DNA from: Chlorokybus atmophyticus
Taxonomy: Eukaryota; Streptophyta; Chlorokybophyceae; Chlorokybales; Chlorokybaceae
Direction of reading: 5' to 3'
DNA length: 64,000 nt
NCBI GenBank assembly: GCA_009103225.1
Contig: RHPI01002076.1
Location: forward strand, 98,392 to 162,391
Every line of letters starts with the position of its first letter. The stretch's first letter is position 1. The notes beneath the pieces were generated by a model, which was given only the letters and a program-made list of their open reading frames with translations, was not told the DNA's origin and made no database searches. A program made the translations under genes and the position numbers. Shown here piece by piece: positions 12,764 through 22,753 of this stretch.

Positions 12764-13973
12764 CGGGGTCGTGGATTGTGCGTATCTGGCCAAGTACCAG
12801 TACCATCATTGTCGCCATGGTACATCTTGCAGAGGCTGAAGATACCACTGCACTTATGGTGGGTTTTCGGACTGGCCATGTCCCTCCACGGGGTGTGCGT
12901 TGGTGTCAGTTTACTTCCACAATGCTGCTGCTGGCAGTGGTGTGCAGATACATTCATGCCCACTGAGTTGATGATCTGGTGCATCGCAGGGGCTCTGCAG
13001 CCGTCCAATGACATCTGCAATGTACCAGGACAGGGGCTTTGGCATGCATGGAGCTATGTCATTGCTTCGCAAGCTAGTTGCGGCTGTGTGTTCTTTACAG
13101 TGAGGTCGTTGCCCACATGGTGACATGTTGCAACCTGGCCTGCTGCGCTACGCATGTTTGGGCAGTCCACAATTAGGTGGTGATGGTCATTGGGCTGCAC
13201 CGGGCCGGGTCGGGACGAGTGTGCTTTCCTCCAATGCAGCATCGGTGTAGGTTGGTGCCTCAACGCGCCACTTTCGACTCATACTGGAGGCCTGCAGTGC
13301 GACATGACCTGCGTGCCTTTGCACATGATGAGCAGTTGTTGTGGCAGGTTTAGCCAAATCCAACCTTAATAGTACTATGGTGTGCATTTGTGTACTCTGC
13401 AAGTCTGTGTACATAAATGTACAGCATGCATGTGGTTACTGCCAGAACAGACATCCAGGATCACAACTGCCCGTATCAATGCAATGCCGTCACAACTAAA
13501 CTACCACAACAACAGCTATTAGTACAACAACAGCTAGCCAGCAGCACGACCACCATTATTTTATGCAGAGGTGTGCAACAAACGCCAATGTATAAGATAA
13601 GAGCACTTGCGGACTGAACAGTCACTAGCCCTTCAACTGACAACATTCACCCGCTAGTTTAGTACCACTGGCGTGGTGCATAGCGGACTGTCGTTGACAT
13701 TTGGAGTAATCCAACAAAAATAGCAGCATCACAGTCTATCAGTACACTTATTGTGTCCCAAGTTGCTCAATGCACAGCAATCACTTATGCACAACCGGGT
13801 ATGACATCAAAAGCAGAATCACCATATACACACACAAAACAAAATATAGCAAAAAGAGGACAATGGCTTCACCTACAACTGAGCCGCAATCAGAACCAAC
13901 AAGTAAAGTCTGGTCTCACATCACCAAAACAAACTAACGCGAGTGTAATATACTTAAGCAACAACAATGTGAC
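12764..13973. other. Convergent intergenic region (3' flanks of MYBBP1A and AdoMetDC-ODC)
   Basis: Contains the 3' UTRs of two genes transcribed toward each other. No conserved open frame, RNA gene or repeat was recognised; short open frames here have no family signal. Confidence 0.6.
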
Positions 13974-16738
13974 CTACACCATGGTAACATCACTGCCTTC
14001 ACTGCCATCGCTGTCTGCGCCAGAGTCGCTGGACAACTGACCACGATCAGATACTGCAGGCCCCTCACTGTTGTAGTCTACATCCCCATCTTCCATGTCG
14101 CTGTCACTGTCGCCTGCTGACGCATTGCTGGAACGTACATAGAACATCGGAGCTGCAGTGCTGTCGAAGCCGTTGAAGTTGCTGCCAGCAGCCATGGTGT
14201 AGGCTCCCATGTCAGAAAACATGAGCCAGTCTCCGCAAGCCAGCGGAGGCAGCCAAGTGTCCTTCAAGACAGTGTCGAGACCATCACAGGTTGGCCCAAA
14301 AACAGTGGAGCGATACTGCTTAGAACCAGCACTGTCGCCACGCGGCTGCAGAGGTCTCGCAAAAAGAGTGGCATGATCATACAGGAGGCAGTTCATGGAG
14401 CCGTACAGGCCGTCGCTGATCCAGTACTCCTGCACAGGCTCTCCAGAGTTGCTGCGCCTAACACGAGTTCCAAAAATGTTGCTCGCCAATGCTGCTGCTG
14501 ACTCCGCGAAGAACCTGCCTGGCTCTGCAATCACCCTAACTCCGGAGCTGGCCGGGAAGTGCAGATTTAAGGCAGCATTGATGGCATGGGCAACGTCAGC
14601 AAAGGAAAGGCCGCCAGCAATACCGCCACCGGAAAACCCACCACCGATGTCAAGGACAGTCATCTGGGGGAGCCCAAGCTGCTCCGTAAGCTCAAACACA
14701 TGGCGGGCAGCTTCAATTGCTGCAGAGAATGCGGCTGGGTCACTTGCCCCACTGCCAACGTGGAAGTCTACACCTTCCACTCTGACACCAAGCTTCTGAG
14801 CGGTCAGAAGCAAGTGCTCAACTTCTGCCATCTCCGCACCGTACTTGACTCCCAGTGGGCACCTGGCGAGCTTGTCATCTGCTCGGATGCGCAGCAACAT
14901 TCTTGCATTCGGATCTGACACCTTGACCTTGTGCAGCTCCGACTCAGCATCAAAAGACATCAGATGGACACCAGCTGCAGCAGCGTGCGCAATATGCGCT
15001 GGTAGCTTGCAGGGGTTGGAGAACACGATACGATCAGGTGTCACTCCGAGCTGCATGACCTTGCATAGCTCAGCCTTGCTGGCGACATCAAATCCTGCGC
15101 CTTGGGCAGCAAGCACGGCCAACAGAGCGTTGTCTGGGTTGCACTTGACAGCATAGTAGGCCTGCACGCGTGGCAGCAGTTGAGTCCACTCTGCCCAACG
15201 GCGCTCCACTGCACCGAGATCCATCACATAGAAGGTCTCCTCCAAGCCATGCTCCACAATGCAGTCCTTAGCGAACTGGTCGTACTCAGCAGACAGGGAT
15301 TTCCCGCCCAAGCGCACAGCACCAAACGCATCATATACAGCCTCGAGGTTGCCAGCATCAACATGCCTGCTAACTTGCTTCAGCAATGCTTGCTCTTCCA
15401 GCATGGCCTTCTTTGTCACCGACGTGGCAGCAGTCGCACAGTTGGCAGATCCGCTACCTCCCTTGGCAACTGTGCCAGTAGCCGTTAGCTCGCAGCGTGC
15501 TGCGCGCAAGGGGCGTCCATCATTCAAAGTGAAGTTGTAGAAGGCAACACTTCCGCCATTGAGCAGAGACTGCTTGGTCCCGTTCAAGACCTTGTACCCA
15601 GCAGCGGAGACAGATGTTGCCCACATGCCCTGCTTTGCAGTGGAGGCACCATCGATGGTGATTGCCACAGACACACGACCTGGCTTGAACACGCACAGCA
15701 CCCTTGCCAGCAGTGCATGGATGTCCAGATCAGTTCCGCAGCCACTGGCTTCGAAACTGGCGTAGCTGAAACCAGACTCAGGTGTCACATGGATGGTGCT
15801 GTGCGCTGCACCATCAACTCCGTTCATGGAGTAGCCGCACGGCTCGAACATGAAGGCATCAATCTCCATGCTTCGAATAAGCTCACTGATAGCGGAAGTC
15901 CTTGTAGTCTCTGCAGCACTGATATAGTCTGGACTACGGAAGAACTGCGCAGCCAAGGATTCGTCCAGCTCAGTCATGCAAACTTCAATTGTGCGGTGGC
16001 ACGCAGTTGCCGTTTCCTCAGCATCAGCAGTATAGACATGCCAGTGTGGCCCCCCACCTAGCGCATCACCTAGCACGAATGCTCTACTGCCGCCGGCCAA
16101 CTTGCCAAAGTAGCGTTCTAGGAACTCCGTCTCCTGTTCAAAGCTACCATGAGGGTATGGCTGGACTTGAGGAAACATGAAAGTTCCTCGAGAGAACTTG
16201 ACGCGTCGAATTGGCATCTTCAGCTGGCCAGCTAGCTCAAGGATGCTTGGCACAGCCTACGCAACAGAACAAGCATGAGACTTGCAGAAGACTACTGCAA
16301 TGCCCAGAAGTGCAACTGGCCAAAGTACACGACAGAACAACCATGAGACTTGCAGAACAGTGAGCTGCAGTGCCAACAAGCACAACTGACCTACACGAAT
16401 TTAGAAACAAAGTATACCTTCAACAGTGCCGTAGTGCCACATGTCTTCAGCACCAGCTTTGTCGGGTAGACAAAAAGACTCGACTCCGACAACACATACG
16501 AGTCGAAGTAGTCGTTGCTCAGCTGGGAAATGATGGTGCACTCAGCAACCTGCAACATCTTGTCCAGCTGGGATCGAGTCAACTGTCGTAAGCCCTTGTC
16601 AGACCGTGACTTGGGCAGGTAGAAATCCAATTCAAGGCGCTTCTCAAAGCCCTCAAAGCCGGGAGCCGGGAGGCACTCCACCGCCAAAGTGGGAGGCACA
16701 GCAACCGGCTCGTCTCCATGAATGTCAGGCATTCCCAT
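13974..16738 (-). CDS. Bifunctional S-adenosylmethionine decarboxylase / ornithine decarboxylase (AdoMetDC-ODC)
   Basis: Two exons, 16738-16418 and 16256-13974, give 867 aa; the start GCCGCCATGG is a near-ideal context. Residues 1-~363 are a eukaryotic AdoMetDC. The self-cleavage motif YVLSESS is present (Glu85|Ser86, Ser86 becoming the pyruvoyl group), as are KTCGTT (Cys100), CGYSMNG (Ser250) and STIHVTPE (His263). After a linker of about 60 residues comes a fold-III ODC (~428-812). It has YAVKCN (PLP lysine 478), FHVGSG (His606), DIGGGF (645-647), EPGR (685-688), the catalytic PTCDGLD (Cys764/Asp765) and GAYT (Tyr793). The last ~50 residues are Ser/Asp/Gly-rich, like a PEST tail. It would make putrescine from ornithine and decarboxylated AdoMet for spermidine synthesis. 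Plasmodium has the same domain order with a much longer hinge. The leader carries two uORFs. Confidence 0.96.
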
Positions 16739-16901
16739 GGCGGCTGGGAACCAAACAGACACGCACGAAGCGATAGCGATAGCACCCGACAAAGGGTGGA
16801 TTGGTGGGTGGGGTGACCCGGAAGACGGCCCGCTGCCGTCTTGGCGCGGGCTGCTCCTAAATACCTTCAGCAGGGGAAAGAGCTAAACTAACTAACCACT
16901 A

Positions 16902-17137
16902 TCAGGAAGGCATGCGCACACACTGCACAACACACCACCGTGTCAGTAACCGTAATCAATATTTATCTCCAGCAGACATGCAAACAGACACAACAGGTAG
17001 CGCAGTGCCAGATAACTTACGTCTGCGTATGCAGCAGTGTGGAACTTCGGGATGCCGTCTGCGCGTACGTCCTCCACAGTGTATTGCAGGTGAAACTCAG
17101 AGTACGTGGTCTTGGACTTGCCGCCCTTGCGCTCCAT
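16902..17137 (-). CDS. Conserved plant-type AdoMetDC upstream ORF (45 codons, intron-split)
   Basis: Spliced uORF in the AdoMetDC-ODC leader. Exon 17137-17021 (39 codons) begins MERKGGKSK and ends KFHTAAYAD, followed by a GTAAGT donor. The acceptor TTGTGCAG leads into 16922-16902, adding CVRMPS and a TGA. Land-plant AdoMetDC mRNAs carry a ~50-codon uORF with the same plan: Met, then a Lys/Gly-basic start, a central (I/V)EDVR, KF.SAAY, and a C-terminal CxRxPS. There the peptide stalls ribosomes when spermidine/spermine is high. All of these blocks are visible here. The stop lies 163 nt before the main ATG. The match at both ends of an intron-containing frame makes chance very unlikely; polyamine sensing in this species is inferred. 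Confidence 0.93.
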
Positions 17138-17139
17138 GG

Positions 17140-17169
17140 TCAATACCTCTGCAGCGATGACAGCGTCAT
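17140..17169 (-). promoter_or_regulatory. Very short first uORF (9 codons) of the AdoMetDC-ODC leader
   Basis: ATG at 17169, TGA at 17142-17140, encoding MTLSSLQRY. It ends 2 nt before the ATG of the conserved uORF. In land plants a 3-4-codon 'tiny' uORF overlaps the start of the conserved uORF by one base and sets how many ribosomes reach it. The tandem arrangement here is similar but longer and not overlapping. Confidence 0.7.
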
Positions 17170-17905
17170 CAGCCAACTATGCTACTACCGTGAGTAATTT
17201 GCCAGACTGCTACCCCATTCAATGCTTGCATAAGATGCAACAAAAAGCGCAAACGTGCAAGAAGTGTGACTGAGCGAACGGAGATCAACGATCAACGATC
17301 AACGTTGATCGTTGATCTCCGTTGACACAATACTGCTGACTGCTGCAAACTCGATAGACTTGCAGCTTACATACTCGCATCGCCCTTAAGCAACAAGCGA
17401 CTCGTGCAATACCAATGTTGATATTTTAAGCCTACGCAAAGAACACCACTGCCACCCTGTAGCCTAAACCCTAGCTGCCTAACCTCAAGCCAGCAATACT
17501 ACGAGCACCCCAAGCAGCGCCCAAATCAAGTTCAGGGGCAATAAGGATCAGCAATAAGGATGTATAAACCACGCAGCTCAATGCGCATAGGGAGTCTGCA
17601 ACCCATCAGCCCTAGACCAGCTTGCTTGCTTGGCAGCAAGCTGACAACTCACCGTGATTAACGCGGTCCAGAGAAACGCCAGCTTGACAGCTTCACCCAG
17701 CAGCGCACCACGGCGCTCCTCACCGCAAGCAAAGAGAAAGCCCAAAGACGGGGGCGGCGACGGCGACCCCGGGAACGGCGGCAGCGACGGCGGCGACAAG
17801 TGCACACAGCAGGAGTTGTGGGCCACGTATTTGTGGACCGCGGCAAATGTGGCGGCTGATTCAGCCGGGCTCACAGCTGCTTGCGGTGCTATGCAAGGCA
17901 ACTGA
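17170..17905 (-). promoter_or_regulatory. Probable 5' leader intron and first exon of AdoMetDC-ODC
   Basis: On the minus strand a donor (ACG|GTGAGT) lies at about 17654 and a candidate acceptor (GGTAGTAG) just above the first uORF near 17180. This suggests a leader intron with a non-coding exon upstream (about 17655-17900). A 108-codon frame in that exon starts with TTG, not ATG, and has no family signal. The intron holds a strong palindrome (listed separately). Confidence 0.45.
17277..17323. repeat. Long palindrome in the AdoMetDC-ODC leader region
   Basis: Nineteen-bp arms (17277-17295 and 17305-17323) pair across a 9-nt loop. In an alternative register 17290-17317 is a perfect 28-bp palindrome, built from GATCAAC units. 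In RNA it would form a very stable hairpin. It lies about 110 bp upstream of the first uORF on the minus strand. Confidence 0.95.
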
Positions 17906-18906
17906 ACAACGAGCCCACAATATTCCTATCTGCAACCTACCGTGCCGGTTTGCACGCAATCGCCGGGTTTACTACTGTAACCGCCGAGTGCGTTAGCATG
18001 CCCGCCCGCGCCATTCAAGTGCGAATGGCACCGCGCATGCCGGTTTCTGCTTTCTAATCCGCATCTGCTATTAGCAAACGGCACGGTTGGTTGCAAACAG
18101 CATTACATTATAAAATCGAGTTTCATATCGTTATTCTCGACTGACGCTGTTGCCAGTCTGAAGACCCCCCTCCTTTCAAAAGACCTCCATCCCTATAATG
18201 AGTGTAATGGTTGCATTGTATACAACTTTATGCTTCTTCAACAGAAGGGGTGGGGAATTCAGTTAAAACAGGGGGTCTGTTCGAGTTGGTAGGGTAGACA
18301 ACCAAACTACGATGAGTCATCGTCTGTGACTGATACTTTAAACGTATTAAAATGTAAACGTATTAAAATGGTAATGCACAAATGGTACCGTACAATAATG
18401 ATCATCTTTCCTATGATAAACGATTCTTATATTAATGAAAGCTTGGTAAGGTTTGACTTGAGCTTTTTGTGAGCTTAGTAATGTTCACGCACGTAACCCT
18501 CGTTTTCGCATAATAAAGAGGGATCAGCCTTCCAAACGCATGCGTAATGTGTATATGTCTTTATTCACAATTACAATTTATAACCACCTTGTACGAGCCC
18601 TCCCACGCATGACGGAACTTGATTGCACACAATGTAGCTATAGCCGCTGACGGTAAGGCTTGCGACTCACCGCGTGGGACCTTGTTCAAAATCACATTAG
18701 TAAATGTAAAAAAGAGGGGATGATAAGGTGCAGCATTGCAACGTGCCTGTTGCCTAGCATGCGCATCCTCCAAGTTCTAGATTGTGGCTGCATGGAATAC
18801 CGGTATCTAGCTTTTGGTATGGAGCTCATGCTACACGTTTGCATACAAAGCTATATGACTTGGGTAATTACGGTTGAAGTTCAGCCCTCACACGGTGTAA
18901 GGGCTG
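17906..18906. other. Gene-poor AT-rich interval
   Basis: Probably includes the AdoMetDC-ODC promoter at its left end. No conserved coding segment, RNA gene or clear repeat was seen apart from the short tandem AAACGTATTAAAATG at about 18340-18370. Confidence 0.5.
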
Positions 18907-19231
18907 CCGTGTTTACCCGTTCACAGTGCCCCCCTTCCAACATAGTGCCCCCCCCCAAATTAAGGGGGGGTAATTGTATTCAAGGGGGCACTCAATTTGG
19001 AGGGGGCATTGTATTTAGATTATGCCGTCTGATCGCATTTGACTGTATCGCACACGAGAATTGTGTAACATAACCGTACCCAAGTGTAACCTACTGTATT
19101 TATGCATAACTCCATAGCAGGGGGGCACTGTATATGGAATAAAGGGCATAATACAACTTAACAATGTGCCCCCCATAGATTTTTAAAGGGGTAATTGTAA
19201 TAGGGGGGGCATCGTAAACGGGTAAATACGG
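18907..19231. mobile_element. MITE-like element with imperfect terminal inverted repeats
   Basis: The left end (CCGTGTTTACCCGTTCAC) and the reverse complement of the right end (CCGTATTTACCCGTTTAC) match over about 28 bp, continuing into runs of C. Internally, C-run / AATTTAAGG-like / G-run / TAATTGTA modules occur twice (near 18948 and 19168). There is no coding capacity. A clear target-site duplication was not found. Confidence 0.75.
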
Positions 19232-22200
19232 TATATCTTTATGAGACAGCTTCAAGTCGGTTGCAAGCATCATAAATGATTGGCTTTCCACCACACATAA
19301 GGCCCTGCCTTACGGAACTTTCAACTTGAATGACTCAATTGTTTGGAACTTGGTGCTCTCGTTACCTGCTACCATCTGCAAAGGTAGCCGCGGATAACCA
19401 TAAGTCTAAATAGGAATGTGAAGTCATGTATAGCTAGGGTGTTAACGTTGCTCAAAGTGCGATGAAGCCACTCTATGTGGCACACAAGCCATTAGACTCG
19501 AGTCTCAGCTCAGAGTGGTAAAGAGATGGTGAAACTTCGACTTTTAACATTCTGTGTACGGCCATGGCTCGATGTCTGAAGCCTTGATTGCAGAGATATC
19601 TGGTTGGTCACCTATGGCGCTTGATGATGGAAAGCAGGAAGACCGCCTCGTGTGTTGCAGCAGCTACAGAGTTGGCTAACACCTTAGCGAACTCCCCTTC
19701 CTATTGGGAGGGGAGAAGTATTAGTCCACCTTGTCAATACTCCACACACACCACCGCAAAATGGTTCAAACGTTTCGCGGTGGTTAACGTTCCCACGATG
19801 AGGGGCAAGTTGCCCTTAATGGTGGGAAGGAAGAGACAATGTCCCCTGCAATGAGCTGAACGGTTCATAAGCAGTGATGGATCAAAGCAAGATTGGCGAC
19901 AATGCGAGGGCCCTTTAATTGCTAGTACAGACCGCTGGACTGAAGTACTCCTTCTCGATTCGAAGTCTTAGCTAAAGGAAAATGACATGCAACTTGTGGA
20001 GAATTGTGGAAGCCAAGTGTGTCTTATAAGACAATTTTCATGAAATGGCGGAAGCCTCAGACAAACACTTTCCATTAACCACAGAGCCGTGCATGCATTA
20101 AGCCCCCTATCACCTCAGAGGAGAGCTCGCCTTTCCATGGGTGGCCGCGGATCAGACCAACGGAACTGCTTGCTGTGCCTTCAGGAGCTGATGGCGCGAA
20201 GGAAGCTGGAGCTGAGGCCAAGCAGGAGCAAATGCTGGCGCTGGTGGCTCGCTTCTAATGTTCCAACACTACTGAGTATGTTGCCAAGGCTTTCAACCCC
20301 TGCCCTTTTGGCGAGAGCGCGAAGTGCTGTGCGCAGCAACATGGCAGAGGAGGTGGAGGCGGAGGCGGAGGAGCAGAAGGCAGGAATAAGACAAGTGGAA
20401 GCTCAGCAGGCGCAGCGGTTGCTGCGGGTTTCCCCAAGCGGCAGCATTTTGGAGGTTGACGCCTGCCTTGGTAAGCTTGACCTCGGCCTGGTCTGGATCT
20501 ATGCCTGCCAGGTTGCAGCTCGTCTGCCAGACCACGGTGGCTTGTGTCTCAAAGGGCCTGTTTGGTTGTTTAGTCAGCCTGCGTTTGCATGCTTGGAACA
20601 AGCATTGCGAGGAAAGCAGCTTGCCGTGTCATGTCAGCGTCATGGCGCGTTTGAGTGTTGTGTAGGATGTAGCCCTGGCCGTATATGTTAATGGCTACAT
20701 GGCGCTTGACTAAGACCCCGACAACGAGCAACATTGCGAATTGAGCTTTCGTGTGTGCTGTTTACCCAACGAAACTAGTTTGGTGCCTTGTGGTGTCTTG
20801 TGGCTCATGCTGCTGTCTGAAATTGTAAAAGCAGATAAATGAAGTGGCGGACTGCAGATGGTGAGCTGACAGCTCACTCGCCAGGCAGTGCCCAATCCGC
20901 ACAGCAAAACATATCCAGATGTGACGCGTTACAACAAGATGTATGTCATCGGGTCACGTGGAGCCAGTTTCAGGGTTGAATGCCACACAACCGCCTGTGT
21001 GGATTGTTTTAACATACGCGCATCTGTGCTTGTTGAAATCGGAATCAACGAAAAGCGTCTTGTGCACTGCTACACGAGCTACAAAGGCAGACCTGTCATG
21101 TTCAAAAGATAGCTTGCAGCTGCCAATCTCCAAACACAAGCGCTTCATCTTCGCATCTCTCGGTGCTGCTGGCTCACTAACCTTGCAGGTGAAGCGAGTG
21201 TCACGAGCGCCGGCGTAATTACAGGAAAATCTTATGTGGAGCAAGAGTTGCCCAACTCCTGCTCCTTTGCCGTATGTGGACACGGTGTTTACAAAGTTTG
21301 TGAAGAAGTTGCTCGGTAAGAATGTTATCGAGCGGCTTTTTAACATTTCTCAAGGTGGCCTCCCCAATATTGACGCTGGCGACAAAGTCAGCTGCTCGCA
21401 AAAGACCTCATAGTAAGTTGTGTAAGGGCGGTGTCTCGGGTTCTTCTCGCTGCGAGTTGAAACAGCGGATGTGTTGCAGTTGCGAGGCATGTTGTCGCGC
21501 ACCAACCCCCAAACATGCCAAGCTTTATGAGAAGGCAAAGTCGTCGGCAAGGCTGAAAGCAAGGTTGTTGTTGCCCTATGTGCCTTGCTCCACAGGCCCG
21601 TGAAGTTGGAGGCACCTGCAAGGTGGCGCATGCGCACACGTGATGGAGTACAATTTCACTGGCGACAGCAATGAGGATGATGAGATTTAGGTGTGGACGG
21701 TTTCCAAGAGTTAAAATAGGTCTAGTTGTGGAGACAGTGACAAAGCAGCTATGTATACCTGTACATTATGCACACTGTGGCACTTGTACATAACAGCTGC
21801 AGTTATGTACATAACAGCTGCAGTTTTCTACGTAAGGCTAAGGTGCATTAATCATTCTTCAGGTCTACTAATCAACGTACATTAGTGCTTGTACATTTGT
21901 ACAATCATCGTAGCTGCTAACAGCACTGCGCCGACCTCTTGTCAGTGATGCGACGCCAAGATGCCATGCAGCTTGCAGCATGCATAGTACATGATGGCTG
22001 TACGCACAAAAGAGACTCTGATTGGTTGTGGCAACGGTTGCCACAACCAACTAGGTCCTGTTGCTGAACAAGTTGCTGCCATCTCTGTTGGGAAGAAGGA
22101 CCAATCCTCCCTTTGCATGGCGTGGCCTGACCGCTACTACTGTGTGAACTACACGAGCCACACAAATCTGACTGCTCGTGTAGAGAGTAGCACAAATTGG

Positions 22201-22753
22201 TTGCCCACTGCGGCAATGTTGAACCATGATTTTTGCATGAGCTGTCACCTCTTATCATGTATTCCTGCATGTATACGAGTTAAGCATACACATTCGTATG
22301 ATGCCATCACTCGAAGCCATGTTGCCTTTATTGCTGCTGTGTCAGGCGTAATGCTACGGTCGATCAGCAATTCGTATCCAATTCTGCAGCGCATACATAG
22401 TGATGCACGCCGTGTGCATGGATGTGAACTTGTATTTGATGGATTTCCCAATGTTGTTCTTTGCAAATGTTGCAAGGTGTGCTGCTGGCTAGTTGCAGTG
22501 TAACATCGACAGAGTGCGCGGCAGCATGTGAGACTACAATAAGCACACCCGCATACAACTTGAAGAAAAAGCTTCTGCCTCGATTACATTCCTTTCCTGT
22601 GTACTAGCGGATTCACAACAATGCGAGCTGCGCTTGCCCACTAGGCTACATACAATCTCTTCTCGCTCCATTTACACGCAGTCTTGGCTCGAGAGCCTAT
22701 TGCGTAATATCTCCAGTGAAGACTGTTATGTACAACCTGCATTTGGAACAGAC
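19232..22753. other. Gene-poor interval with no recognised gene
   Basis: The longest open frame (20089-20691, 200 codons) has an odd composition and no family I recognise; other frames over the same bases look equally plausible, so I do not call it. Local features: a duplicated TACATAACAGCTGCAGTT unit at about 21786-21825, and a 14-bp-arm hairpin with a 1-nt loop at 22022-22050. The rest shows nothing I can support. Confidence 0.5.

Noticed and set aside
13974-16738. Apicomplexan origin of the window because of the AdoMetDC-ODC fusion
   Set aside because: The plant-type uORF, FPG type, RBP45/47, RECQL2 and PAT1 all point to the green lineage; base composition and introns are unlike Plasmodium.
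16391-16792. Extended AdoMetDC start at 16792
   Set aside because: The codon there is TTG, not ATG. The ATG at 16738 has an excellent context and the conserved uORF stops before it.
17143-17176. N-terminal extension of the conserved uORF to 17176
   Set aside because: That start codon is TTG; only ATG 17137 lies in the frame and matches the plant uORF start.
17578-17901. Possible protein on the minus strand upstream of AdoMetDC
   Set aside because: No ATG start and no family signal; better explained as a leader exon ending in a GT donor.
20089-20691. 200-codon open frame in the gene-poor region
   Set aside because: No recognisable motif, and alternative frames over the same stretch look equally protein-like; not supportable as a gene.
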